This document shows, in pieces, positions 11,341 through 21,567 of a DNA stretch of 64,000 nucleotides (positions within the stretch are counted from its first letter, which is position 1; each line of letters opens with the position of its first letter). Source of the stretch: Campylobacteraceae bacterium (GTDB taxonomy: Bacteria; Campylobacterota; Campylobacteria; Campylobacterales; Sulfurovaceae). Location: assembly GCA_027056485.1 (NCBI GenBank), contig JALUKQ010000031.1:30950-94949 (forward strand), in the 5' to 3' direction. The notes under the pieces are model-generated. The model saw nothing but the letters and a program-made list of their open reading frames with translations, was not told the DNA's origin and did no database searches. The translations under genes and the position numbers were made by a program.

Positions 11341-12195
11341 TTGTTAAAGTGGTATCAAGAACCTTTTTTACACTTTATAATTTTAGGAACTATTTTATTT
11401 TTTATAATGCATGATAATGATATTGATAGTTCTGAAAACATAGATAGGGTTATAGTTGCAAATCAAGAAGATATTTCTAAGGTTTTAACTTTTTGGGATA
11501 AAGAGCATAACAGTAGACCAAGCAAGAGAGAATTAGAGAGCCTTTTAAGGGACTATAAACAAGATGATATACTCTACCAAGAAGCAATTTTAAGAGACCT
11601 TGATAAAGATGACAGAGCTATAAAAAAGCTTTTGGTAGATAAATTGAAATATACCATTAGTGATTCAGTCAATATTGCTGAAGTCTCTTCGGATGTATTA
11701 AAAGAGTATTTTAACAAAAACCGAGATAAGTTTGCGAAAGAGTCTCAAATAAATTTAACATTTGGGCATGTCTATTTAAATCCTCAAGAACATACTAATA
11801 TTGATGCTGATGCAGAGAAACTTTTGAAAGATATAAAGAGTGTACCTTATACCAATAGTATCTCTAGATTGGGTGATAAGTTTTATGCTGGTAATTATTT
11901 TGATGGTTTAAGTAAAAAAGAACTCTCTAAATATTTTTCTAGATTTTTTATTGAGGAGTTAATAAAACTTCCAGAAAATAGATGGTCATTATTAAAATCT
12001 GGCTTTGGGGTTCATTTAGTGTATATGGTTGATGTCTCTAAGAAAGATGTAGTTTTTAAAGATGTCAAAGATCGTGTTAAACGAGCATATATTATTGAAA
12101 AAAATCGCAATGCCTATAAACTATTTTTTAATAAAATTAAAGAAAAATATAAAATTCTTATAGAAGAGAATAAAAGTAAAGTTAGAGATTTTTAA
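11341..12195 (+). CDS. Parvulin-like peptidyl-prolyl cis-trans isomerase, membrane anchored (TTG start)
   Basis: N-terminal TM segment; parvulin-like SQINLTFGHVYL...GVHLVYMVDVSKK. Confidence 0.72.
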   Translation: MLKWYQEPFLHFIILGTILFFIMHDNDIDSSENIDRVIVANQEDISKVLTFWDKEHNSRPSKRELESLLRDYKQDDILYQEAILRDLDKDDRAIKKLLVDKLKYTISDSVNIAEVSSDVLKEYFNKNRDKFAKESQINLTFGHVYLNPQEHTNIDADAEKLLKDIKSVPYTNSISRLGDKFYAGNYFDGLSKKELSKYFSRFFIEELIKLPENRWSLLKSGFGVHLVYMVDVSKKDVVFKDVKDRVKRAYIIEKNRNAYKLFFNKIKEKYKILIEENKSKVRDF

Positions 12196-13175
12196 TGCCT
12201 CGTATTTTATTTATAATACTTTTCTTCTTAGAAATCACTAGCACACTCTTTGCACATACCGTAAGACCAGCTTATTTAGAAGTAACTTCTATGGGTAAAA
12301 CAAATTATTATGTTAAATGGAAAGTACCTATAGAAGAAAAAATTAGGCTTAACCTCCTACCTATATTTCCTAAAGATTGTAGAGTTGATAAAGATAGTTT
12401 TTATAAAATTGAAGATGGAAACATTATATTATCATACTGGATTATGCATTGTAAAGAAGCTCTTTTAGGGAAAAAAATTACTATTGAAAATCTTAAAAAA
12501 GAGAATGCAGAAGTGCTTTTTTATTTTAAGCAAGATGAGATAAGTTATTTTAAAAAAATAAGTGCTTCAGATAGTATAGCTATAATAGATAAACATTCAC
12601 GTAATATTAGTGTTGCAAAAGAGTATACATATTTAGGTATTAAACATATCCTCTTGGGCTATGATCATCTGTTATTTATTTTAGGTCTATTATTTATTGT
12701 GACTGGATTTAAAACTTTAATTAAAACTATTACTGCTTTTACCCTTGCACACAGTATTACTTTGGGCTTATCTATTTTAGGTTATGTAGTTATGAATGCA
12801 ACATTAGTAGAAGCACTCATAGCATTAAGTATTGTTATTTTAGCAGTAGAGATTATTTATGCCTTACATGGAAAAAGTGGCTTATTAACAAAGTACCCTT
12901 GGGCTATAGCATTTTTCTTTGGTTTGATTCATGGATTTGGGTTTTCCTCGGTTTTAATGGAGTTAGGCTTACCACAAGCTCAATTGAGCTTGGCCCTACT
13001 ATTTTTTAATATTGGTATTGAAGTAGGGCAATTGATGTTTATCTCCCTAATGATTAGCCTCTATTTTATACTAAAAAAGTTTCTTTCAAGAGAACAACTC
13101 CTAAAAGGAAATTTATTTTTAGTTTATGCTATAGGTACTATTGCATCTTATTGGTTAATAGAGCGTATAACATGA
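12195..13175 (+). CDS. HupE/UreJ_2 family membrane protein
   Basis: GYDHLLFILGLL, TAFTLAHSITL and FGLIHGFGFSSVL motifs; multiple TM segments. Confidence 0.85.
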   Translation: MPRILFIILFFLEITSTLFAHTVRPAYLEVTSMGKTNYYVKWKVPIEEKIRLNLLPIFPKDCRVDKDSFYKIEDGNIILSYWIMHCKEALLGKKITIENLKKENAEVLFYFKQDEISYFKKISASDSIAIIDKHSRNISVAKEYTYLGIKHILLGYDHLLFILGLLFIVTGFKTLIKTITAFTLAHSITLGLSILGYVVMNATLVEALIALSIVILAVEIIYALHGKSGLLTKYPWAIAFFFGLIHGFGFSSVLMELGLPQAQLSLALLFFNIGIEVGQLMFISLMISLYFILKKFLSREQLLKGNLFLVYAIGTIASYWLIERIT

Positions 13176-13182
13176 TATATAT

Positions 13183-14661
13183 TTATTGATTCATGTAAAT
13201 ATTATGGGCCTCTTCTAGTGTATAGAATTCCAATCCAAGCTCATTAACCATATCCATAATTTTTATGAGTTTCTCTTTTGATATTTTATATTTATCTCTT
13301 GTAAATTCGACATTATCTGAAATAATCCAATGGCTTAAGAAGACACCAATATCCTTTTCTCTTTTTAATTTTTCTAATTCTTCTTTTATTTCATCTATCG
13401 TTATATTAGAAGGGTCATCAATAAGGGTTACATGAGCAAAAAAAGCACGAATATGAGGTAGTTCTTGACGAATCAGTTCATCATGTGCTGGTTGCCCAGA
13501 AATAAATGGATAAGAGAAACTTTTAGGTTCAAAGCCTCTTTCTCTCATATTGGTAATACCAGGTTCAATTTGATCATCAAAATATGCTTGTGCTTTATTG
13601 GATTCATTATCATATTTGTGATTTTTTGTACTTAGATGTTTGACTGTATGAAAGCCAATCTCATGACCATTATCTTGAAATGATTTTAGCATACTCTCTT
13701 CTTCTTTTGTAATATCCCATTTTTCACTATAGTCAGCCCATCTATTACAAAAAAATGTTACAACAGCACCTTTCTCTTTAAAGGTCTCTTGCATCTCTTG
13801 CCAGTTATTAACATGACTATCATCAAAAGTTAGGACAACTCCTGGTCTACTTACCACAACAGATTTATCTATTTCTAATGTATCCTTTTTATTATAAGAA
13901 CGAATATTATCTATATATCCACCACCCTGTATAGTTATATAGTTTATTTGATTAAAGTTATTATCTGGTTCATATCTTTTTAAATCACGTTCCAAATCTC
14001 TTGTAATTGTATGCCATTTATTGTTGGTCTTATTGGAACCTATGCCATGGATAATACTATCACCATATATACCTGCACCTGTATCTTTTGGTATATATTT
14101 TAACCAGCGTCTACCTTTATCAGTACTAATATTAAGACTAATTGTAAATATTTGATTAAATTTCATACTCCATTGTATAAACTGATTGCTTTGATTACTG
14201 TCTATTCCGTTGAATTTAAATGTATCCCAGCTATTTTTATCATTGTCTTTGATTTTTGCATCTAAGTATATAACCCTACTATTAGTCTCATCATCATAGG
14301 TATTAGTTATATTAGCTTCTTTTGAATCGTTAGAAATAATTAACCAATTATTGATTGTTTGATCTTCTGCATTTTCATAGGGTGTAGCAATATTATCTGT
14401 TGTGACTATATTCTCATTATTAACAATATCTTGAGTATTATTATTTTCTCTATTATTGTTTGGACTAGTATCTCTATTGTTAAGAATATCTTGGGTGTTA
14501 TTATCTTCTGTATTATTGTTTGGAATGGCATCTCTATCATTAACAATATTTTGAGTTTCTGTATTATTTTTATCTGAATTATTGGATGGGGTTGAACTGC
14601 CACAAGCACTTACATAAAGTGCTAATAGAGTAATTGTTATCCCTTTATAAATACTATTCAT
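13183..14661 (-). CDS. Polysaccharide deacetylase-family lipoprotein with Asn/Thr-rich repeat linker
   Basis: Lipobox YVSACGSS; NodB-like VVLTFDDSH...GHEIGFHTVKH; N-terminal 20-aa repeats. Confidence 0.82.
   Translation of the reverse strand: MNSIYKGITITLLALYVSACGSSTPSNNSDKNNTETQNIVNDRDAIPNNNTEDNNTQDILNNRDTSPNNNRENNNTQDIVNNENIVTTDNIATPYENAEDQTINNWLIISNDSKEANITNTYDDETNSRVIYLDAKIKDNDKNSWDTFKFNGIDSNQSNQFIQWSMKFNQIFTISLNISTDKGRRWLKYIPKDTGAGIYGDSIIHGIGSNKTNNKWHTITRDLERDLKRYEPDNNFNQINYITIQGGGYIDNIRSYNKKDTLEIDKSVVVSRPGVVLTFDDSHVNNWQEMQETFKEKGAVVTFFCNRWADYSEKWDITKEEESMLKSFQDNGHEIGFHTVKHLSTKNHKYDNESNKAQAYFDDQIEPGITNMRERGFEPKSFSYPFISGQPAHDELIRQELPHIRAFFAHVTLIDDPSNITIDEIKEELEKLKREKDIGVFLSHWIISDNVEFTRDKYKISKEKLIKIMDMVNELGLEFYTLEEAHNIYMNQ
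14404..14556 (-). repeat. 60-bp (20-aa) in-frame tandem repeat, about 2.5 copies
   Basis: Minus-strand translation TQNIVNDRDAIPNNNTEDNN / TQDILNNRDTSPNNNRENNN / TQDIVNNENIV. Confidence 0.8.
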
Positions 14662-14747
14662 TTTATCTCCTTTTTAATTTTGAGATTATAACCAATATAT
14701 TGATTAATATTAATTAGCAAATGAATATAAAATATATTTTTTATTTT

Positions 14748-14778
14748 AAAGAAGAGAAAATCATCTATTCTCTTCTTT
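14748..14778. terminator. Hairpin downstream of small lipoprotein genes
   Basis: AAAGAAGAGAA ... TTCTCTTCTTT perfect 11-bp stem, T-rich on the minus strand after the stem. Confidence 0.55.
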
Positions 14779-14786
14779 ATTTGGAG

Positions 14787-15035
14787 TTAGTAGTTATATC
14801 TGTAATAGTCAGAATATCTATTGTAATAGTATCTACTAGGATAATAATAGTCTCCATGATGATACCATCCTTCATGACCTACGACTGAGCGTAAATCTTC
14901 TGGAGGATGAGGATACTTATTTGGTTGTTCCTCTTCTACATGAGTAGTTTTCGGAGGAACATAATTGGTTGGATAGTTATTCGCACATCCTAAAAATATG
15001 AATGGAATAAATATTGCAAAGTAAAAACTTTTCAT
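14787..15035 (-). CDS. Small Tyr-rich lipoprotein
   Basis: Signal with lipobox IFLGCAN; Tyr-rich C-terminus. Confidence 0.6.
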   Translation of the reverse strand: MKSFYFAIFIPFIFLGCANNYPTNYVPPKTTHVEEEQPNKYPHPPEDLRSVVGHEGWYHHGDYYYPSRYYYNRYSDYYRYNY

Positions 15036-15078
15036 TTATATATCCTTTCTAAGTTTTATATATTATTTATATTAATGG

Positions 15079-15384
15079 CTACCAACCAAAAAGACCTTTA
15101 ACACTTTGTATTGCACCAACAGCACTTCTTGCTGCACCTGCATTTTCTTGGATAGAATCAGTAGTTTGATGACGCTTCATATTCTCTAAACGAATTTCAT
15201 CAGCTGTTAATGCTTGTTGTCGTCTATATTGTTCTGCTTCAGTTCTTGTAATTTGAGCACCATCTGCACCTCTATTTTTATTTAAATAAGCAGAGTCTTG
15301 ACCTGCAGTTTTTGGTGTACACCCTTGTAATAGACCAGCTGATATAATAGCTAAGGCTAAAAGTGATAGATTAGTATTTTTCAT
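15079..15384 (-). CDS. Small lipoprotein of unknown function
   Basis: Lipobox SAGLLQGCTP; 101 aa. Confidence 0.65.
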   Translation of the reverse strand: MKNTNLSLLALAIISAGLLQGCTPKTAGQDSAYLNKNRGADGAQITRTEAEQYRRQQALTADEIRLENMKRHQTTDSIQENAGAARSAVGAIQSVKGLFGW

Positions 15385-15435
15385 GATAAATCCTTGTTTT
15401 AATATATTATATTTTAACTAGAAATAACTTTATAA

Positions 15436-16002
15436 CTACTTTGCTTTTTCTAAATATTTACCATCAACTGTATCAACTACTATTTTTTGTCCTTCCAATA
15501 TAAAGAATGGAACTTGTACAACAGCACCAGAATCTAGAGTTGCTGGTTTTTTACCACCTTGTGAGTCACCTTTGAAATTTGGAGGAGTTTCTACTACTGT
15601 ATAGGTTGCTGTTATAGGAATCTCAACTGAAATTGCTTTACCATTATAAAAAAGAATATCTGCCTCCATACCATCTATCATAAAGTTAAACGTCTCTTTT
15701 CCTACTTGCTCATGAGTTAAACCTATCTGGTCATATGTTGTTGTATCCATAAACTGTAACATCTCACCATCATCATAGAGGTATTGCATGGTTGTTTCCT
15801 CTAAATCAGGAACTTCAAATTTATCACCTGCATGAACCGTTTTATCAATTACTTTACCTGTTGATAAGTTTTTAATTTTACAACGTACAAAAGCTGCACC
15901 TTTACCTGGTTTAACATGTTGAAAGTCTACCACTTTGTATGGATTACCATCCACTTCTAATCTAACACCTTTTTTAAGGTCTCCCATTGAGATTGTTGCC
16001 AT
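15436..16002 (-). CDS. efp: Elongation factor P
   Basis: [46 protein letters not shown]. Confidence 0.97.
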   Translation of the reverse strand: MATISMGDLKKGVRLEVDGNPYKVVDFQHVKPGKGAAFVRCKIKNLSTGKVIDKTVHAGDKFEVPDLEETTMQYLYDDGEMLQFMDTTTYDQIGLTHEQVGKETFNFMIDGMEADILFYNGKAISVEIPITATYTVVETPPNFKGDSQGGKKPATLDSGAVVQVPFFILEGQKIVVDTVDGKYLEKAK

Positions 16003-16110
16003 TTATCAACTCCTAAAATTTTTTGTGATTATATCCAAGGTTCACTTTACATTAATGTTTAGTTTACAATATAATGGTAGACTTATAAAAAATTAAAGAA
16101 AAGGTATTAA

Positions 16111-17562
16111 ATGAAAAAAATATTAAAAGTGTTAGCTCTTTTATCTATGACATTTACAATGGTACAAGCAAAGAGTATTGATGCTTCTATTGTAAAAATA
16201 TATACAGTATCTAAAGTTACAAATTATATGGAACCATGGAACTCATCCGTTCAACGTTCAAGTGGTTCAGGAAGTATCATTTCAGGTAATCGTATCTTGA
16301 CCAATGCACATGTTGTTGCCAATGAGACATTTTTAGAAGTTAAAAAATATGGTGATACCAAACGCTATCAAGCAAGAGTTTTAGAGGTCTCTCACGACAC
16401 AGATTTAGCACTTTTAGAGGTAGAAGACAAAGATTTTTTTAAAGATACTGAAGCATTGAAATTTGGAGAATTACCAAAAATTCAAGATAAAGTTACTGTA
16501 TATGGTTACCCGATGGGTGGACATACTATCTCTGTAAGTACAGGAATAGTTTCCCGTATAGAACATAATCGTTATGCACATAGTGGTAAGAGTTTTTTGT
16601 CAATTCAGATAGATGCAGCTATTAATCCTGGAAACTCAGGTGGTCCAGCTATCTCAAATGGGAAAATAGTTGGTGTTGTAATGCAGGGTATTACTATGTC
16701 TCAAAATATTGGTTATATGGTTCCCGTAGATATTATTCAACACTTTTTAAAAGATGTATCTGATGGAAAACGAGATGGATTTCCTAAACTTGGAATTATG
16801 ACAGATAAAATAGAAAATCCGACATTGAAAGAATATTATAAATTGGGTGAAGATGAGGGTGGAATTCTTGTTGTTGATATCGTCTATAACTCTATTTTAA
16901 AAGATGTGTTAAAACGAGATGATATTATTACAGCCATAGATGGACATAAAATAGAAAATGATGGAACCGTTGAGTTTAGACCTAAACAGTATACTCATTT
17001 TAAGTATTTTATAGATCTTCATCAATATGGTGACAATGTTACCTTAGATATATTACGTAATGGTAAAAAAATGGTACTAAAAGTTAAGCTTCCTAATACT
17101 TCTAGTTTAGAACATGCGACCTATGCTAAGTTAGAGTATGACAAAATGCCAAGTTATTTTATGTTGGGTGGTTATGTCTTTTCACCTATTACCCAAAACC
17201 TTTTAAACAGTTCAGGAAGCCCCGTTTTATCATTACGTGCAAAAGCTACTAAATTTCCAACTAAAGATGAACAAGAATTGGTTGTTTTACTTAAAGTACT
17301 TGCAGCAGAGCATAGTCGAGGTGATTATGGCATTAGTATGTGGCATATAGTAAAAGTTAATGGAAAAGAGTTTAAAGACTTTAAAGAGTTTTATAAACTT
17401 GTAATGGAGTCTAAAGATAAGTATGTTGTATTTGAAGATGAAGATGGTGCTAAGGTAGTAATAGATAGAGAAAAAGCATTGGCAATAGAATCTGATATTT
17501 TAAATCGTTATAGTATAAAAGCAAATCGATCAGATGATTTAATGGAAGATGGAGAGATATAA
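16111..17562 (+). CDS. Deg-type trypsin-like serine protease with PDZ region
   Basis: Signal peptide; triad context LTNAHVV, DTDLALLEV, NPGNSGGPAIS. Confidence 0.88.
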   Translation: MKKILKVLALLSMTFTMVQAKSIDASIVKIYTVSKVTNYMEPWNSSVQRSSGSGSIISGNRILTNAHVVANETFLEVKKYGDTKRYQARVLEVSHDTDLALLEVEDKDFFKDTEALKFGELPKIQDKVTVYGYPMGGHTISVSTGIVSRIEHNRYAHSGKSFLSIQIDAAINPGNSGGPAISNGKIVGVVMQGITMSQNIGYMVPVDIIQHFLKDVSDGKRDGFPKLGIMTDKIENPTLKEYYKLGEDEGGILVVDIVYNSILKDVLKRDDIITAIDGHKIENDGTVEFRPKQYTHFKYFIDLHQYGDNVTLDILRNGKKMVLKVKLPNTSSLEHATYAKLEYDKMPSYFMLGGYVFSPITQNLLNSSGSPVLSLRAKATKFPTKDEQELVVLLKVLAAEHSRGDYGISMWHIVKVNGKEFKDFKEFYKLVMESKDKYVVFEDEDGAKVVIDREKALAIESDILNRYSIKANRSDDLMEDGEI

Positions 17563-17570
17563 CTGTTATA

Positions 17571-17595
17571 AATTCCCATCAAGATGATGGGAATT
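17571..17595. terminator. Bidirectional hairpin between convergent genes
   Basis: AATTCCCATCA-AGA-TGATGGGAATT, perfect 11-bp stem between the protease (+) and rpsR (-). Confidence 0.6.
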
Positions 17596-17610
17596 AGAGT
17601 AAGTTAAAAT

Positions 17611-17874
17611 CTATTTAACAAACTCAAATGGATTTTCCACTACATTTTTTCTATCTACAATGTATGGAATAAGAGCAGTTTGTCTAGCTCTTTTAATAGA
17701 AACTGTTACAAGTTCTTGGTGACGTTTACAGTTTCCTGTAAGTCTTCTTGGCATGATTTTAAATCTCTCACTTAATGAGAACTTTAATAGACCTAAGTCT
17801 TTATAGTCGATAAAATCAACTTTCATTTCACAATATTTACAAAATCTTTTTTTGAACTTTCTTCTTTCTGCCAT
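17611..17874 (-). CDS. rpsR: 30S ribosomal protein S18
   Basis: [23 protein letters not shown]...[29 protein letters not shown]. Confidence 0.96.
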   Translation of the reverse strand: MAERRKFKKRFCKYCEMKVDFIDYKDLGLLKFSLSERFKIMPRRLTGNCKRHQELVTVSIKRARQTALIPYIVDRKNVVENPFEFVK

Positions 17875-17884
17875 GGGTTATCTC

Positions 17885-18457
17885 CTAAAATGGTATCTCG
17901 TCATCATCGATGTCGATTTCTGGTACAGACGCTTGTTGTTGCTGTGGAGCTGGTTGAGAATGTTGTTGTGAAGCTTGAGGTTGACCATATCCACCTTGTT
18001 GGGTTTGTCCATAGCTTTGTTGTTGCTGTGGTTCACCATAACTACTACTTTGGTTTTGACTACCATAGTTGTTTTGGCTTGCTTGGTTACCATATCCATT
18101 ACTGTTTGTATTGTTAGGGTTTTGGCTATCAGCCTTGGAGTCTAACATCTGTAGGTTCTCTACAGTTACAGCATGTTTACTTCTTTTACTTCCATCTTGT
18201 GCAGTCCATTGTTGAAAAACAAGTCGTCCATCTACTAAAACTTTGCTCCCCTTACGAAGGTATTGGTTTGCTATCTCAGCTGTACGTCCAAAAAATGTCA
18301 AGTCGATAAACATAACTTCATCTTTCTGCTCACCAGTTTGACTTTTCCACTTTCGGCTTGTTGCAATTCCAACATTACCAATAGCTGAGCCACTTTGTGA
18401 GTATCTTATCTCAACATCTCTTGTAAGGTTTCCTACCAATACTACTTTGTTATACAT
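17885..18457 (-). CDS. ssb: Single-stranded DNA-binding protein
   Basis: MYNKVVLVGNLTRDVEIRY, OB-fold, Q-rich linker, acidic tip DDDEIPF. Confidence 0.96.
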   Translation of the reverse strand: MYNKVVLVGNLTRDVEIRYSQSGSAIGNVGIATSRKWKSQTGEQKDEVMFIDLTFFGRTAEIANQYLRKGSKVLVDGRLVFQQWTAQDGSKRSKHAVTVENLQMLDSKADSQNPNNTNSNGYGNQASQNNYGSQNQSSSYGEPQQQQSYGQTQQGGYGQPQASQQHSQPAPQQQQASVPEIDIDDDEIPF

Positions 18458-18475
18458 GGGGTTTCTCCTAAGGTC

Positions 18476-18925
18476 TTATGCTTCTGTTTTTACTTCAGCA
18501 GGTGTTGCTTCAGTTGTTGCAGGAGCTTCTTCTGTTACTGTTTCTTCAGTTGCAACAGGAGCTTCTTCAGCTTTTGGTGCTTCTTCTATAACAACAGATG
18601 CTGCTTTTACAAGTTTTTCAAACTGAGCTAACTCTTTTTTCTTTGTATATCTAACTGTTAAGTATTTAATAACTTCTTCGTTAAACTTTAAGTTTCGCTC
18701 AAGTTCGTTAATAACACTACCTTCAGCTTTAAAGTAAACGATAGTGTATACACCACGCTCATTTTTTTCAACAGGGTAAGCAAGTCTTCTCATTCCCATT
18801 TTATTAGTAGCAAGAATCTCAGCACCTTCACGTACAAGAATCTCTTCGATTTTTGCAATGTTTGCTGCTGTCTCTTCATCTGTAAGTGTAGGTTTAAGTA
18901 CATACAGTGTTTCGTAGTTGTTCAT
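18476..18925 (-). CDS. rpsF: 30S ribosomal protein S6
   Basis: MNNYETLYVLKPTLTDEE; start trimmed from the track ORF (18952) to the internal Met. Confidence 0.93.
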   Translation of the reverse strand: MNNYETLYVLKPTLTDEETAANIAKIEEILVREGAEILATNKMGMRRLAYPVEKNERGVYTIVYFKAEGSVINELERNLKFNEEVIKYLTVRYTKKKELAQFEKLVKAASVVIEEAPKAEEAPVATEETVTEEAPATTEATPAEVKTEA

Positions 18926-19140
18926 TGTGTTCCTTTTGGTTTTATAGCCCACTCTTATAATCTGTGCAGATTATCCAAAAATGAGCAAGAATTTTGGAAG
19001 CAGTATACTACCATAATAAATATTTATTTTTACTAAAAATATCAGAACATCTATTAATTAGAGTAGTTTTTATAAAAATAAACTTAGTCATACTTATTAT
19101 ATAATATAATTAAGTTTATATTTTTTAAGGTAGATTTAGA

Positions 19141-21567
19141 ATGAAAAAAGAGTCCCAAAAAACAACGATAAATTTTTTTATAAAAAGCTCAAAAATTATT
19201 TTTTTAGCAATTTATGCCATATTGGTATTAGGTGCTAGTTATATTTTTGTAAACAGTTATACTCAATATGATTATTTAAGTAGTTCAACTGAATATGCTG
19301 AATTTATGAATAAGATTAAGAATATTGATGGAATTAAAGAGAAAATTTTAATTAAAGATACACAATTAAGAATAAATGAACAAAAAATTATTATGATGAC
19401 ATCGTTGCTTGTTTTAGTACTTTCTGTCTTTATGTTTATAAGAAGAGCCTATATTCTTAAATATTTGGAAGTTGAAAAGCAAAACCTGACACTGCTTTTA
19501 GAAGATTTAAAATCTTACTCATATGAGAATAAGTTGGAAGAGTTTCAAAATATGATTAAAGATAAAAACAGGGCAGAAATTTATGCTTTAATGTCAGATA
19601 TGATATATGAACTCGAAGAGAGTAAGAATGCTGCTGATGAAGCAAATAAAACTAAGAGTCTTTTTTTAGCCAATATGTCTCATGAAATTCGTACACCACT
19701 AAATGGTATTGTAGGTTTTACAAAGTTTTTAAAGTCAACTAATTTAGATGACGAACAAGATGAATTTGTAGATATTATTAGAAAAAGTTCAGAAGATTTA
19801 CTCTCAATTATTAATGATATTCTTGATATCTCAAAAATAGAGAATGGACATGTTGAGTTAGAAGAAGTTTTTTTTAACCCTATGGAAGAGTTTGAAAATG
19901 TTATTGAAACCTATGCAGCTAATGCTTCTAAAAAAGATATTGATTTTGGATTATGGATAGACCCTAATTTATCTTCACTTCTTTTACGCTCCGACCCTGG
20001 TAAAATAAAACAAGTACTTATTAATCTAATCTCTAATGCTGTAAAATTTACTGACAAAAAAGGAAGCATAGATGTTATTATCAAAAAAGTTTTAGATGAA
20101 AATGAGGATAATATATCTGTAAAATTCACAGTTAAAGATACGGGTGTTGGTATAAACGAAGATCAAAAAGAGAAAGTATTTGAAGCATTTACTCAAGCAG
20201 ACAGTAGTACAAGTAGAAAATATGGTGGTACAGGTTTAGGTTTAACTATTTCATCAGCTTTAGTAAATATTTTGGGTGGATCTTTAGGCTTAAATAGTAC
20301 TCTAGGGGAAGGAACTGAATTTAATTTCACTATAAAAATGCCATTCAAAGAGGTAAAACGAGATAAGAATATTCATCCAATGAACATTGCTATTTATGCT
20401 CCATCAGAAGTTAAAAGTAAAGATTCAGATAAATATTTAGAAAATTATCTTTTATCTTATGAGCATTTATCGGTACAACGTTTTAAAAGTTTTAAAGAGT
20501 GTATGGAGACTTTAACTACAGCTTTTGATGTACTCTATATTCATTATGATAAAATAAATATGGATGAATTGCATAAAATTGTTAAGCATTATAATTCATC
20601 TACTAATATTGTATTGGTTACAAAGTTAAACAAACGTAATGATGTACAAGCATTATCTGAGGAGTTTTCACATGTTATGTATGAACCCATAACTTTTTCA
20701 AAAGTTGAAAAATCTTTTAAATATTTAACATATAAACAACAAGATAAAAAACCTTTGTCTACATCTCAAAAATCAAAAATCAATTATAAAAAATTCTCTA
20801 ATCTTCATTCTCTTGTTGTTGAAGATAATCCTATTAATCAAAAAATGATACAACATACATTAAAAAATATGGGCATTACATCAGACTGTGCTAATAATGG
20901 ACAAGAGGGACTTAATATGTATATCTCAAATAGTCAATATGATGTTATATTTATGGATATACAAATGCCCGTTATGAATGGTATAGAAGCAACAAAAGAG
21001 ATTTTAAAGTATGAAAAGAAAAATAATCTTAATCATACACCTATTATTGCAGTTACAGCAAATGCTTTAAAGGGTGATAGAGAGAAGTTTATGAGTGAAG
21101 GGATGGATGAATATGTATCTAAACCAATAAATTTAGATAAGTTTATAGAATCATTAGAGAAATTTTTTCCTATTGTAAATATAGCAACAAAAGTGCCACC
21201 TAGTAATACAAAAGATATATTACTTTATAAAGAGACGACCACAGAAGCAAAAATTATATCTGCAATTTTAAATAAACTTGATTATAGTGTTGATGTAGTA
21301 GAAAATATTGAAGAGTTAAAGAGAGTAATAGATGTAGAGAGTTATAAATGTGTACTCTTAGATAGAGTTCATTCAGACAGCTCACATGAGAGTTTAACTG
21401 AACATCTTAAGTCAAGTAATATTCCTAGTTTACTTTTTACTGATGAGAAGTTAATGGTCACATCTAGTGATAAAGAGAATTATACGTTTATTACTGATAA
21501 ATTGGCAGATTATATGAGTATTAAAGAGAAGGTAGATTATATGATTGGTTTGGATAAAGCATCATAG
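19141..21567 (+). CDS. Hybrid sensor histidine kinase/response regulator
   Basis: TM segments; H-box MSHEIRTPLNGIVGF; HATPase GGTGLGLTIS; REC VEDNPINQ...FMDIQMPVMNG. Confidence 0.93.
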   Translation: MKKESQKTTINFFIKSSKIIFLAIYAILVLGASYIFVNSYTQYDYLSSSTEYAEFMNKIKNIDGIKEKILIKDTQLRINEQKIIMMTSLLVLVLSVFMFIRRAYILKYLEVEKQNLTLLLEDLKSYSYENKLEEFQNMIKDKNRAEIYALMSDMIYELEESKNAADEANKTKSLFLANMSHEIRTPLNGIVGFTKFLKSTNLDDEQDEFVDIIRKSSEDLLSIINDILDISKIENGHVELEEVFFNPMEEFENVIETYAANASKKDIDFGLWIDPNLSSLLLRSDPGKIKQVLINLISNAVKFTDKKGSIDVIIKKVLDENEDNISVKFTVKDTGVGINEDQKEKVFEAFTQADSSTSRKYGGTGLGLTISSALVNILGGSLGLNSTLGEGTEFNFTIKMPFKEVKRDKNIHPMNIAIYAPSEVKSKDSDKYLENYLLSYEHLSVQRFKSFKECMETLTTAFDVLYIHYDKINMDELHKIVKHYNSSTNIVLVTKLNKRNDVQALSEEFSHVMYEPITFSKVEKSFKYLTYKQQDKKPLSTSQKSKINYKKFSNLHSLVVEDNPINQKMIQHTLKNMGITSDCANNGQEGLNMYISNSQYDVIFMDIQMPVMNGIEATKEILKYEKKNNLNHTPIIAVTANALKGDREKFMSEGMDEYVSKPINLDKFIESLEKFFPIVNIATKVPPSNTKDILLYKETTTEAKIISAILNKLDYSVDVVENIEELKRVIDVESYKCVLLDRVHSDSSHESLTEHLKSSNIPSLLFTDEKLMVTSSDKENYTFITDKLADYMSIKEKVDYMIGLDKAS

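Noticed and set aside
17878-18117. Overlapping ORFs on both strands at the ssb 3' end
   Set aside because: Products of the Q/N-rich low-complexity linker of ssb; not independent genes.
17885-18925. rpsF-ssb-rpsR as an unusual cluster
   Set aside because: Standard conserved bacterial gene order.
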